This document shows positions 23,403 to 31,622 of a stretch of DNA of 62,797 nucleotides, one piece after another. This DNA is from Streptomyces sp. LBL (GTDB taxonomy: Bacteria > Actinomycetota > Actinomycetes > Streptomycetales > Streptomycetaceae). Made by a program: the position numbers and the translations under genes. The DNA lies in assembly GCF_029893585.1 (NCBI RefSeq), contig NZ_JARXYX010000048.1:1-62797 (forward strand), read 5' to 3'. Each line of letters opens with the position of its first letter. Positions within the stretch are counted from its first letter, which is position 1. The notes beneath the pieces were generated by a model. It saw nothing but the letters and a program-made list of their open reading frames with translations. It searched no databases and was not told the origin of the DNA.

Positions 23403-24203
23403 ATGACGGCTGAAGACGAGGCGCTGGTCGGCGGCATGGCGAACCCGGGGGCAGTCTTCCGCCGAGGGGAGTTGGTGGAGCGACCGGCACCGCGCAACGC
23501 GCGCGCTCTCCATGCCTATCTCCTTGCGCTGAAGGAGCACGGCTTCGACGCGGCGCCGACCCCTGTCGGTCTCACTGCGGATGGCCATGAGCTGCTGACT
23601 TTCATCCCTGGCGACGTGGCTCTGCCGCCGTTCCCGGACTGGGCGATGACAAGTTCTGCCCTCGAATCGGTGGGGAGCCTGCTGCGGCGTCTGCATGAGA
23701 CCAGCGCGGCCGTCGCGGTCGACACCCATGCCGAGTGGCCCCCGGACCTCGCCGACCCGGAGGGGGGAACGATGTTGTGCCACAACGATGTGTGCCCGGA
23801 GAACGTCGTCTTCCGCGACGGTCGTGCCGCAGCTCTGATCGACTTCGACCTGGCGGCCCCGGGCCGTGCTCTGTGGGACATCGCCATGACCGCGCGCTAC
23901 TGGGTGCCCATGCTTGATCCCGAGTCCACGGCCGCCCTCCATCCCGAGGGGCTGGATGCGGCCGCACGGCTGCGGATTCTCGCCGACGGCTATGGCCTCG
24001 CGGCGGAGGACCGCGCCGAGTTGCCCGGCGTCATCGAGCAGGCCACGGAGGTCTGCCGAGCCTTCGTCGCCCGCCGCGTGGCCGGCGGAGACCCCGTCTA
24101 TCTCCAGGCGTTGGCCGAGCGTGGTGGATGGGAACGCTGGGACCGCATGCAGACCTGGCTGGTGGACCACCGTCAGACGTTCACAGCTGCCCTGCTGCAC
24201 TGA
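23403..24203 (+). CDS. Aminoglycoside-phosphotransferase-family kinase
   Basis: 266 aa from ATG 23403. The APH fold is clear from ARALHAYLLALKEHGFDAAPTPVG, SVGSLLRRLHETSAAVAVD, the Brenner loop MLCHNDVCPENVVFRDG (catalytic Asp and Asn) and the metal-binding ALIDFDLAAPGRALWDIAMTARYW. These enzymes phosphorylate small hydroxyl compounds such as aminoglycosides, choline or homoserine; the sequence does not define which. It is 57 bases downstream of the FGE-like gene and likely co-transcribed. Its place inside a transposon suggests cargo, possibly resistance. Confidence 0.85.
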   Translation: MTAEDEALVGGMANPGAVFRRGELVERPAPRNARALHAYLLALKEHGFDAAPTPVGLTADGHELLTFIPGDVALPPFPDWAMTSSALESVGSLLRRLHETSAAVAVDTHAEWPPDLADPEGGTMLCHNDVCPENVVFRDGRAAALIDFDLAAPGRALWDIAMTARYWVPMLDPESTAALHPEGLDAAARLRILADGYGLAAEDRAELPGVIEQATEVCRAFVARRVAGGDPVYLQALAERGGWERWDRMQTWLVDHRQTFTAALLH

Positions 24204-24228
24204 CCGGCTTGGACGTTCGAAAACAGAT

Positions 24229-25284
24229 TCACAAAAGCATCGCCTTGCGTTGGCGGTATGACTTCTGACGGCAACGCTGGGAGCACGTCCGGCGCTGTGG
24301 CCTGCTGCGTCCTTCGGGTAGGGGGCCCGAACAGACTGTGCAGGGCGGCGTTTCCACGGCTTCGTTGCGGGTCGGGGCGAGGGCGTCAGCCCTCACCCCG
24401 ACCGTGGTGGGTGAAGCCGCGGGTTCGAGCGGTGGGTTGGGGTCCGGGGACGCTGGGGCTGTCTGTTGAGTGTGGTGTTCTTCGGATGGATGGGTGCGCC
24501 AGCGGTGGGCTCTTTGGCGACACCGTGCTGAGCATGTGCGGCGTCGTGACTGTCCGGGGCCGGGAGGCAGCGGGTGCCCGCAGACTTCGCATGTCCCCAG
24601 GGGTGTCGGTGTCGGGTTCCGGGGTTGGGCCGATGGGCGAGTTGGACGCGGTGGTGTCGTCCGCCAGCGATGTGCCGCTTGTCGGCAGCGTTGAGAACAC
24701 GTGCGGCGCCCGCTCTTGGCAGCGTTCGGCGGCAGGGGGACTTCGCAGATCAAGCAGATCGGTGATGCGTCGACTCGCGGTCCGGAAGGTGCTTCGGGCT
24801 GTGGCGTGCGTCGCTGTTGCCGTTCGAGGTAGGCGGCTCGTCGGCAGGCCGACGAGCAGAGAGGGCGGCGCTGTCCGATACGCATCCGCATGATTTTCCT
24901 GCAGATCCGGCAGCGTTCCCGGCGCCACTGGCTGGCGGGGTGGCGCTTTCGGTATCTCTTCTGTCGGCAGGCCCTCGAACAGGTCAGCGGCTTGACGCCG
25001 AAGCTCGCTTTGGACTGTATGGGGGCCCCGCATTCCTCGCAGTTGACCGTGTTCAGGATCTGCCGGAGCTCGGCCGGGTCGCGGCCCGCGGCGGCGGCAA
25101 CGCGGGGCCAGGTCGGACTGCCCCGGTGCATGGGCGGTTCAGCGAGGTATTTCCGCAGGTAGGCGGGAGGAAGGTAGTTCGCCTTAGCGAGGCGGGTGAT
25201 GAACGAGGCGACTCCTTCTCCCTATCGTGGACGGACCTTGAACGGAAGGCGGGCGACATCGGTGTCCGGGGCCGACGACGTCAT
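24229..25284 (-). pseudogene. tniQ: TniQ-like protein with five zinc knuckles, interrupted by an in-frame TAG
   Basis: The gene starts at ATG 25284, overlapping the tniB stop (ATGA). Codons 1-20 end LPFKVRPR, codon 21 is TAG (25222-25224), and the same frame continues GEGVASFITRLAKANYLPPAYLRKYL, so one substitution broke a TniQ N-terminus. The first downstream start is ATG 25131. After an Ala-rich helix (VAAAAGRDPAELRQIL) come five tandem modules of C-x2-C ... C-x3-C, the last three almost identical (TCSQRCRQ, TCSARCRQ, TCSQRCRQ followed by HRWR or YRQR). TniQ family proteins guide target choice and carry zinc fingers, but this serial array is unusual. A GGAGAAGGAG stretch directly after the TAG could favour re-initiation. 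Confidence 0.75.
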
Positions 25285-26300
25285 CCGTCGGTGCCGGGCT
25301 GCTTGCGGCGGGAGGCGATGTCGAGGTCGACGGCCAGCAGTCCTGCTTTGGTGATCATTTCGGTGCCGGTGAGGATGGCGTCGACGGCGGCCCCGCGGAG
25401 CTGGTGGGACAGGGTGCCGATCATGCCGCCGGTGCGGGTGTGCAGGAACCGGTCCAGGCGGGTGAGGGTGCCAGGCTTGTGCTGGTGCAGCAGGAGGTTC
25501 GCCTCCAACTGGGCGACCAGGGCCTTCCATTCCGCGTTGTAGGGGAAGGGGTGGGTGTCCACTGCCGTGAACCGGGCGGCGATCTGGTCGCCGCGGGTGC
25601 CGGTCAGGAGACTGCTGTCCTCGATGTCGATGCCCGCGTAGGCGAAGGTCGCCGGAATCCGCTCGGAGAAGTACTTGAGTGTGTCGGACGCGTCGGCTCC
25701 GGTGCGGGTCTGCAGCGAGATGTTGTGGATCTCGTCGACCAGGACGAGGCCGGTGCGGGCCTTGGTGCAGACGCCGACCACGGCTTCGGTGAGGTCGGTG
25801 ATGTTGGAGCTTCGCAGGACCGGGAGACCGAGGAAACGGGCGAACTCGGCGGCGATCATGCGGGGTGTCGCGGCGGGCGGAACGGTGATGTAGATGACCG
25901 GTATGCGCTCGTCCTGCCCGGGGTGCCGGCGACGGTCCTGGAGTTCGTGGGCCAGGCCGAGCTGGGTCAGAGCAATCGTCTTGCCGGTGTTGGCCGGACC
26001 GGTGACGATCAGGCCCCGGCGTGCGCTGATGGCACCGCGGTTGAGGACGGTCAGGCGACGTCCGCAGGTGACGGTGCGGCGGACGGTGGAGGTGGCGACC
26101 ACCTGGAGACGGGCGTGGTGGTCGAGCCGGTCCTCGTCGTAGTCGTACTTTTCCTCTTTGCTCAGGGTGTCGTACTCGTTCTTCGTCAGCACGGTCATCG
26201 TGGTGCTGGTCGTCGACGCGACAAAATGCTGCCAGCCCGGCAGGACGGTCAGGTACTGGCCGAAGTCGTCGTGCGGGCCGCTGTCGGGCATCGTCGTCAT
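25281..26300 (-). CDS. tniB: TniB-family AAA+ ATPase (transposition regulator)
   Basis: 339 aa, start ATG 26300 overlapping the tniA stop by four bases. Walker A is RGLIVTGPANTGKTIALTQL, Walker B RTGLVLVDEIHNISL, with a sensor region FAYAGIDIEDSSLLTG. The TniB signature around RFTAVDTHPFPYN and LHTRTGGMIGTLSHQLRGAA is complete. Relatives (TniB, TnsC, MuB) form ATP-dependent filaments on DNA, recruit the transposase and mediate target immunity in the cytosol. The gene appears intact although its partners on both sides are damaged. Confidence 0.92.
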   Translation of the reverse strand: MTTMPDSGPHDDFGQYLTVLPGWQHFVASTTSTTMTVLTKNEYDTLSKEEKYDYDEDRLDHHARLQVVATSTVRRTVTCGRRLTVLNRGAISARRGLIVTGPANTGKTIALTQLGLAHELQDRRRHPGQDERIPVIYITVPPAATPRMIAAEFARFLGLPVLRSSNITDLTEAVVGVCTKARTGLVLVDEIHNISLQTRTGADASDTLKYFSERIPATFAYAGIDIEDSSLLTGTRGDQIAARFTAVDTHPFPYNAEWKALVAQLEANLLLHQHKPGTLTRLDRFLHTRTGGMIGTLSHQLRGAAVDAILTGTEMITKAGLLAVDLDIASRRKQPGTDG

Positions 26301-27919
26301 GATCTCTTCCAGGGGTCCTCGAGCGGGTCGAAGAGCCCCAGCGGGATCACCTCGGCCATGGTTTCGTCTTCCTCCGCCGGCTCGTGCGGGGCGGGTTCGT
26401 TCTGCGTGCTCGGCGGTGGCGGTGTTGTGGCCGCCGTCGGCGTGGTGGCCTTGGTGCGGGCCGCGACGCGGCGGTCCTTCTTGGCCGTTGCGGCTTTCCT
26501 GCTCTTCTTCGCCGTCGGCCGGGCAGGACCGGTGTGTGCGCGGGTGAGCAGGGCGGCGACGGCCTCGGCGAGTTCTTCCTCGGTGGCTTTGGGCAGTTGG
26601 TGGCTGACGTGGTCCCAGGCCAGGTCGCCGAAGGGGACCGGAGCCCGGTTCAGGTACTTCCAGGTCGCCTGGACCCATTCGCCGCGGTGATTGCGTACCC
26701 AGACGCGGGAGACGTCGTAGGGGTCACGGTGGACCTCCCAGAGCCCGCGTTTGGCGGTGATGCCCGAGTCGCGCCGTCGCATCGGCCCGAGTTCGGGGGC
26801 GTCGTAGGTGCGGTTGTTGATCCGGATGCCGTAGGAGTTGACGGCCCGCCAGGCCGCGGGCAGGAGTTCGATGTAGTCCTGGCCGCTGAGCGCGACCGGG
26901 ACGTAGCCGCAGGCCTCGACCAGGGCGGCGTACTTCTGGTTGGGGGTGAACAGGCGTCCCGGGTGGTCGGGATCACGCAGCCCCTCGTGCGGGCGGTTCT
27001 GCCACTTCGCGACGATCCACTCGTCCAGCAGGTCCTGGAGTTCAGGCAGTGACCACAGGTTCTCCTCCTCCGGGTGCCGGCCGCGGTGGTCGGTGTTGCG
27101 GCCGGTGTAGCCGGGGAGGAACTGGGCGAACATCGTCGCGACGGAGCCCAGCATCTTCTCGATGTGACCCTTCTCGAAGGGCGAGCCTTTGTGCGTGGGC
27201 TGGAAGTCGATCTCCAGGAACCGGCAGGAAGCCCGGAAGTTGTGCGAGACGAACACCTTGCCGTGATCGCAGACGATCATCTCCGGGACGATCACCGGCT
27301 TGGCCGCGGCGTGATCGAGGCGTTCGTCGATGGTCAACAGGCGGCGGTGCGGCAGCACCGAGCGCGACATCTTCAGTGCGTCGATCCAGCCCGGCCGCAT
27401 CAGTTCCGGCGTGACCGTGCGGGCCAGCAGCACGCTGGCGTCGACCGACTTCGTGGTGGGCCTGAGCACCGCCGCGGTCAGCGTCCTGGACGCGACGTCG
27501 ATCATGCCGGTCAGTTCGACCTTGCCGACCACTCCGTCGTCGAGGCGGACCATGACGTCCAGCGGAGTGGAGTCGATCTGCATGACCTCGCCCGGAGCCG
27601 ACACCGTCAGCTCTCCGAACGGGGCAGCGGCCCCGTGGGCCTTCGACCTGCGGGTGACCGCCGACCCGGTCGTGTGCGTGCCCACCGCCAACCGGTCCAG
27701 CAGGCGGTAGAGCGTTCGCCGCGACGGCAGTTCGGCCAGGTCCCCGCCGTCCTCCCGAAGAATCTCCCCCGTCCTCCAGATCAGGTAGGCCCCGTTGCGT
27801 GTCGAGGTCTCGACGCCCTCTTTGATCGCCTGCCGCATTGCCGCGACGACGGCGTCAGGTGCGTCACCGAACTCCTTGCGCTTGCGGACCGAACGGTGGT
27901 CTCCGGTGGTGGTACTCAA
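26297..27919 (-). pseudogene. tniA: TniA transposase (Mu/TnsB-type DDE), N-terminus missing
   Basis: 540 aa can be read from a weak TTG at 27919 with no ribosome site. The retroviral-integrase-type core is complete: first Asp in GEVMQIDSTPLDVM, second in MIVCDHGKVFVSH and Glu in SPFEKGHIEKMLGSV, then the Mu-type C-terminal barrel (YIELLPAAWRAVNSYGIRI) and a Lys/Ala/Pro-rich tail that contacts TniB. About 200 residues of N-terminal DNA-binding domain expected for TniA are absent: an in-frame stop lies at 27950-27952, and homology to an unrelated tnpB begins at about 27946. I treat it as 5'-truncated and inactive. Confidence 0.82.
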
Positions 27920-27945
27920 GGACAGCGCCGGTATCCCGACCGGGT

Positions 27946-28545
27946 CAGATCAACCTCCGCGGCCTGCACCCGCTCCTGAGAGCCGAGATCCAGTGGGGAC
28001 TGTTCGTCCACGCCCGTGGATCGGGCAGGCGCTGGGAACTCACCCAGATCCAGAGCCTGGCGGACTACTGCCGCGACCACGGATTTCACTCGCTCACCGA
28101 CTTGACTGCCGACAGCGTGGACCCGGACGGGGAAGGGGGTCGGCTGACCACAGCCGGCCGGGATGCCTCCTACCTCGCCCGGATCCTCATCGACCTGCTC
28201 ACCCCGCTCTATGTGACGCCGGAGCAGACCCGCGAGCAGGGTTACCTGAACACCGAGCACTTCGGCGCAGGCTGAACAACCGGTCGCCACGCATCGACCT
28301 GACCCCGATATCTCAGCGATGACTCCGAGACCTGGCCTGGGATCATTTCGCCGCGATACTGCGATCCCCGAGCTGCCCGCGCTCAGGTCACACCTTCGAC
28401 GGCACCCGGAGAGCCTGCACCGAACTCAGCGCCTTCCTGGAGATCCAGGCCCCGGCGGCGGTCACGACCCACGGCTGCTTCGGCCGCACCACGTTCATGA
28501 CTTCGCTGCTGACCTCCTGGAGTTCCCTCATTCGATCAGGTAGTC
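27946..28545 (+). pseudogene. Degenerate copy of the Tn554-like tnpB gene (middle part)
   Basis: The frame from 27946 reads INLRGLHPLLRAEIQWGLF and runs to LNTEHFGAG at 28275. It aligns with the tnpB gene at 31619 (INLRGLRPLVRAEIQWGLF ... LETEHFGVL). Homology continues in other frames (LAWDHFAAILRSPSCPRS, then GGGHDPRLLRPHHVHDFAADLL) to about 28545. So it is a shifted, truncated paralogue lacking both ends. Its left edge coincides with the loss of the tniA N-terminus, marking a rearrangement junction. Confidence 0.75.
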
Positions 28546-28546
28546 G

Positions 28547-28802
28547 GCCGCACAAGCGAAAGCTAAGAGCTCGTAACGCAATCTTGGTGACATGTGCTGG
28601 TAAAGCATGTGCGGTGTGATGATCCGGCCGTTGATGGCCGTGTCCAGGGCATCCTGTACGTCTTGGCCAGCAAACTTTCGCCTTGCTCCAGCAGTTCAAA
28701 CGCCTCGCTGTCCGTCGCGAACGGCTCCTCGAACTCCACGACGCCTTCGTTACGTTGGCCTGCAGCCTGATCTGGAGACGGCTCAAGAACGTCAACTCAT
28801 GA
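28547..28802 (+). pseudogene. IS5-family-like transposase tail
   Basis: The frame ending at TGA 28800-28802 encodes LLQQFKRLAVRRERLLELHD followed by AFVTLACSLIWRRLKNVNS. HQFKRLA..RER...LHDAFVTLACSLI is the typical C-terminus of actinobacterial IS5/IS112-type DDE transposases. Only about 40 codons are recognisable; the first half of the interval may contain an IS end but I cannot define it. Confidence 0.6.
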
Positions 28803-28845
28803 CCCTGTGGCGAGCTCATAGGGCGTGGCGGCGGCGTGGCCCCTT

Positions 28846-28883
28846 GTTGGATGGGGGCAGCCAGCTGGCTGCCCCCATCCAAC
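28846..28883. terminator. 38-bp perfect palindrome
   Basis: GTTGGATGGGGGCAGCCAG is followed without any spacer by its exact reverse complement, giving 19 bp arms. It lies 27 bases past the stop of the convergent alpha/beta hydrolase gene and 43 bases past the IS5-like tail. It could serve as a bidirectional terminator, but its perfection is more than a terminator needs and it may be a mobile-element end or cruciform site. Confidence 0.55.
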
Positions 28884-28910
28884 GCTAGATAGTGGTTTAT
28901 GCCTTCTGGG

Positions 28911-29807
28911 TCAGAGGGTCAGTTGATCGAGGATGCCGGCCACCTCCGCCGACTTGAGCAGAAACCCGACGTGGCTGGTGGCCAGCGTGTGCACGTCGTA
29001 CGGGTTGCCAGGCGTCAAGGCATCTGCTTCAGCGATCAGGCGGTCCTGCATGGCCACGGGAAGCGACCGGTCATCGGTGAGACGGATGTATGTGCGGGCA
29101 ATGCTGCCCCAGGTGTCGGCGTGACCACGCGCGTCGGCCATCATCACCGCCAGGGACTCGTCCGGCTGCAGGATGTTGAGGAATGCCCGGAACTGTTCAT
29201 CGGTGCCGTCCGCCATCATCGCCGCTTTGAGCCCGGCCAGCATGACCGGGTCGGCGGTGCGGTAGTTGGCCCGGCCAACGCCGAGTTCGGCGGGATCGCC
29301 GACGTTCAGCGCAGCCAGCGGTGCGAGCAGGTTGTCGCCGAACTCGGGCTCCTGCATGTACTCGATGGGGTTGGAGCGTTGCACGCACGACCAACCGGAG
29401 ATGTAGACGAGCCGGCTCACCAGGTCTGGGACGATGTTGCCCACACCGGTGATGGTGGTTCCACCGAGGCTGGCGCCCACCAGTACCACCGGCCCGTGCT
29501 CGGCCACCCGCCGGACGACATCGACGACCATGTCGACGTTGTCCTGCAGGGTGATCCCAGCCAGTTTCGACGGCTCGGCCGCCCACGCATCGAGATCCTG
29601 CGGCGCCTGGTAGGCGGCCGGGTACTGCGCGTCAAAGCCATGCCCCGGGAGATCGACGGCGAAGCTGCGGTGGCCGAGCAGCGCCAGTTCGCGCTGGACA
29701 GGAGCCCACATCAACGAACTGGAGCACACGCCGTGCACGAGCACGAACGTCGCATCCGCATCGCGGGCCTGGCGCGGACGGGCAGAGTTGCTGGAGACAG
29801 ATGTCAT
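28911..29807 (-). CDS. Alpha/beta-fold hydrolase (esterase/HNL-like)
   Basis: 298 aa. The core is ATFVLVHGVCSSSLMWAPVQREL (oxyanion HG), AVDLPGHGFDA, the nucleophile elbow VVLVGASLGGTTITG (G-A-S-L-G) and a C-terminal His in ATSHVGFLLKSAEVAGIL, giving a full Ser-Asp-His triad. The LVHG.....W....EL...GH spacing is that of the plant-type hydroxynitrile lyase/methyl esterase branch (AB_hydrolase_6). It is cytosolic, with no signal peptide. It lies among mobile-element debris and is likely an acquired gene. The substrate is unknown. Confidence 0.88.
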   Translation of the reverse strand: MTSVSSNSARPRQARDADATFVLVHGVCSSSLMWAPVQRELALLGHRSFAVDLPGHGFDAQYPAAYQAPQDLDAWAAEPSKLAGITLQDNVDMVVDVVRRVAEHGPVVLVGASLGGTTITGVGNIVPDLVSRLVYISGWSCVQRSNPIEYMQEPEFGDNLLAPLAALNVGDPAELGVGRANYRTADPVMLAGLKAAMMADGTDEQFRAFLNILQPDESLAVMMADARGHADTWGSIARTYIRLTDDRSLPVAMQDRLIAEADALTPGNPYDVHTLATSHVGFLLKSAEVAGILDQLTL

Positions 29808-30317
29808 ACGGGTCAGTCCAATGTCCGGTGGGCGGCGCGGCAGGCATGTCTGAAGGCTGATGCCTACGTGGTGCGCCGCCGAAGCTGAAGAGAGAAACGA
29901 GCGCGCCTGTCACCAGGCGCAGCGCGGTTCAGAGCCGGGCGCACGCAAGCCGACGGCAGCGATCATCCTGCGCACGCCACCTGGTCAGGGGCAGCACGCA
30001 AGGCGGATGCGCTGACCGGCAGCGGTGCGCGTCGGCGGTCAGGGCCGAGCGACACCCGCAAGGCAGTGCCGTGAGACGCGATGGTCTTCTGCGGGTTCCT
30101 CGGCTGGCGCCCGTCGCTGAGCGACTGCGGCGGCAGACGTCTTAGGCGGTCCGAAGCCGGACGAACATGTAGGACATGACGAGCACCCTACCTGATCACC
30201 GCCAAGGCCGATCCCGTCCCAGCTGTGGAGAGCACGCCTCGAACTCCGCACGTCTCAGGTCTCGTTGGACGGACCATCGACAGACTGGGACACGGCTCCT
30301 TCTCTTACCTCCTGCAT
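29808..30317. other. Gene-free stretch upstream of the hydrolase
   Basis: About 500 bases without a convincing gene. A GTCTCAGGTCTCGTTGG sequence at 30251-30267 resembles the TGTCTCAACGAA-GTTGG repeat found at 36311-36396 and may be an old transposon-end site. An 11-codon minus-strand frame (MSYMFVRLRTA) near 30145-30177 was considered as a leader but cannot be supported. Confidence 0.4.
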
Positions 30318-30615
30318 AGACCCAATGATTGGTTCGGAGAAGCGACGCTGCTTGAATCCTGCGGATACGTGCCAGTGCCGCTCGGCGGTGAGGACTACGT
30401 CGAGTTGCTGCCCGAGCGCTGGCAGGCAATCAACGCCTACGGGATCCGCATCAAGCACCGCACCTACGACAGCCGTTCTGGAAGCACCTGCACCGCGTCG
30501 GAGTCCCCTTCGGTGAGCTGGCCTGGGACCACGCTCGCGCCCAGGTCCCCGGCGGCACCGAGGAACAGATCGCAGATGCGGCCGCAGCCCTGCTGCGCCG
30601 GGCCCACGTATCTGC
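30318..30615 (+). pseudogene. Second TniA copy, C-terminal fragment
   Basis: The frame reads RPNDWFGEATLLESCGYVPV, then YVELLPERWQAINAYGIRIK, matching the Mu-type C-terminal barrel of the tniA at 26297-27919 (CGYVPVALSGQDYIELLPAAWRAVNSYGIRI). After HRTYDS about 45 codons are missing and the match resumes in another frame with FWKHLHRVGVPFGELAWDHA, ending RRAHV at about 30612. It lies on the opposite strand from the first tniA, so it is a separate, decayed element. It forms the N-terminal part of a chimeric reading frame with tnpA. Confidence 0.75.
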
Positions 30616-31622
30616 TCGTGGACCATCTGCGGTGGCTGGAGCGGAAGTGCTTGGCCTTCGATTCGGTCCAACTGCGGCACCTTGAGCGGTACATGGGCAT
30701 CGTCGGCGCCGAGGTTCGCATGCCGCTGGGTAAGCCGTGGCGGGTCGGGAAACACCCCTACGGACGGTCCGCGCTGTCGACCGCGGCGGCTTGCCTGAAG
30801 GGTTTCTACCTGCATCAATCTTCCCTCGGCGTGAACGGTGAACTCGGCAGGAGGCTCGATACGTCCCGGCTGCCGTCTCGGGTGGACAAGCGCCGCTCGT
30901 TCCTCGGGCACGTGAAGAACGCCCTGCCCACCAACCCGCTCGCGCCCTCGGGGCCGCACCGTCGGCATCCGAAGATGCCGCCGGACGGGGCGAGGGAGAA
31001 GCTGCTGGCCACGGTGAATGCCGCCCGGGACCGGCTGGTTGTCGACTGGCTCGCCGACGGGGGTCTACGGATCGGTGAGCTCTGCGGGCTTCACCTTGTC
31101 GACCTGCACCTGCGTGAGAACGCGGTCTGCGGCGAGTGCCGCACCCCGCACCTGCACGTCTGTCACCGTCCGGGCAATCCGAACCGGGCCGAGGCGAAGA
31201 CCAAACACCCCTGGCACATCGAGCGCGGCACCGTGACCGGCGGGCTGATCAAGCGGGTCAGCCCGGCGATGGTGCACAGCTACTTCGAGTACGTCACCAC
31301 CGAGTACCCGCGCGGGGCCGGGCACGGCATGCTCCTGGTCCAGCTGCACGGCGCCGATGTTGGGCAGCCGTGGGCGCCGGTCGGGGCCCGGCGGATGCTC
31401 GGCCGGGCTGGGAAACGCGCTGGTCTGGGGCTGGTGAAACCCCATGCCTTCCGGCACAGCTTTACCTCGGCGGTTCTCGACGCTGCTGACGGCAACCTGC
31501 TGATCACCGGGATTGCCGGCGGCTGGGCGTCGGCCTCGATGGTCGACGAGGTCTACGGGCACGTGGATGTCCACGATCCGGCGTTCGATGCCGCACTGCG
31601 CGCGGTCTGCGGTGAGGCGTGA
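30615..31622 (+). CDS. Tn554 TnpA-like tyrosine recombinase, 5' truncated
   Basis: The recombinase part starts at about LLVDHLRWLERKCLAFDSVQ (SAM-like DNA-binding domain) and continues through LGHVKNALPTNPLAP to the catalytic domain: Arg in LVVDWLADGGLRIGELCGLH, His-x2-Arg in VKPHAFRHSFTSAVLD, and the C-terminal VDEVYGHVDVHDP with the His/Tyr region. A Cys motif (CGECRTPHLHVC) between them is typical of this branch. The frame is open from GTG 30225, but its first 130 codons are tniA debris, so the native start is lost. It overlaps tnpB by four bases (ATGA-type). Confidence 0.8.
   Translation, partial: LVDHLRWLERKCLAFDSVQLRHLERYMGIVGAEVRMPLGKPWRVGKHPYGRSALSTAAACLKGFYLHQSSLGVNGELGRRLDTSRLPSRVDKRRSFLGHVKNALPTNPLAPSGPHRRHPKMPPDGAREKLLATVNAARDRLVVDWLADGGLRIGELCGLHLVDLHLRENAVCGECRTPHLHVCHRPGNPNRAEAKTKHPWHIERGTVTGGLIKRVSPAMVHSYFEYVTTEYPRGAGHGMLLVQLHGADVGQPWAPVGARRMLGRAGKRAGLGLVKPHAFRHSFTSAVLDAADGNLLITGIAGGWASASMVDEVYGHVDVHDPAFDAALRAVCGEA

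Larger units (their letters stand above)
22519..27945. mobile_element. Tn402/Tn7-like transposon remnant with tniABQ and two cargo genes
   Basis: From the end-type repeats to the point where tniA homology is cut off. Order from the right: tniA (truncated), tniB and tniQ-like on the minus strand, coupled by ATGA overlaps, then the cargo genes (phosphotransferase and formylglycine-enzyme-like) on the plus strand. The right end and the N-terminal part of tniA were lost where a Tn554-type tnpB fragment now begins (about 27946), and tniQ has an amber codon, so the element should be immobile. Confidence 0.65.

Noticed and set aside
30142..30180. Eleven-codon minus-strand ORF MSYMFVRLRTA with a weak AGGG ribosome site, as a leader peptide
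   Set aside because: Too short to judge, no attenuator hairpins next to it, and the next gene on that strand starts more than 300 bases away.
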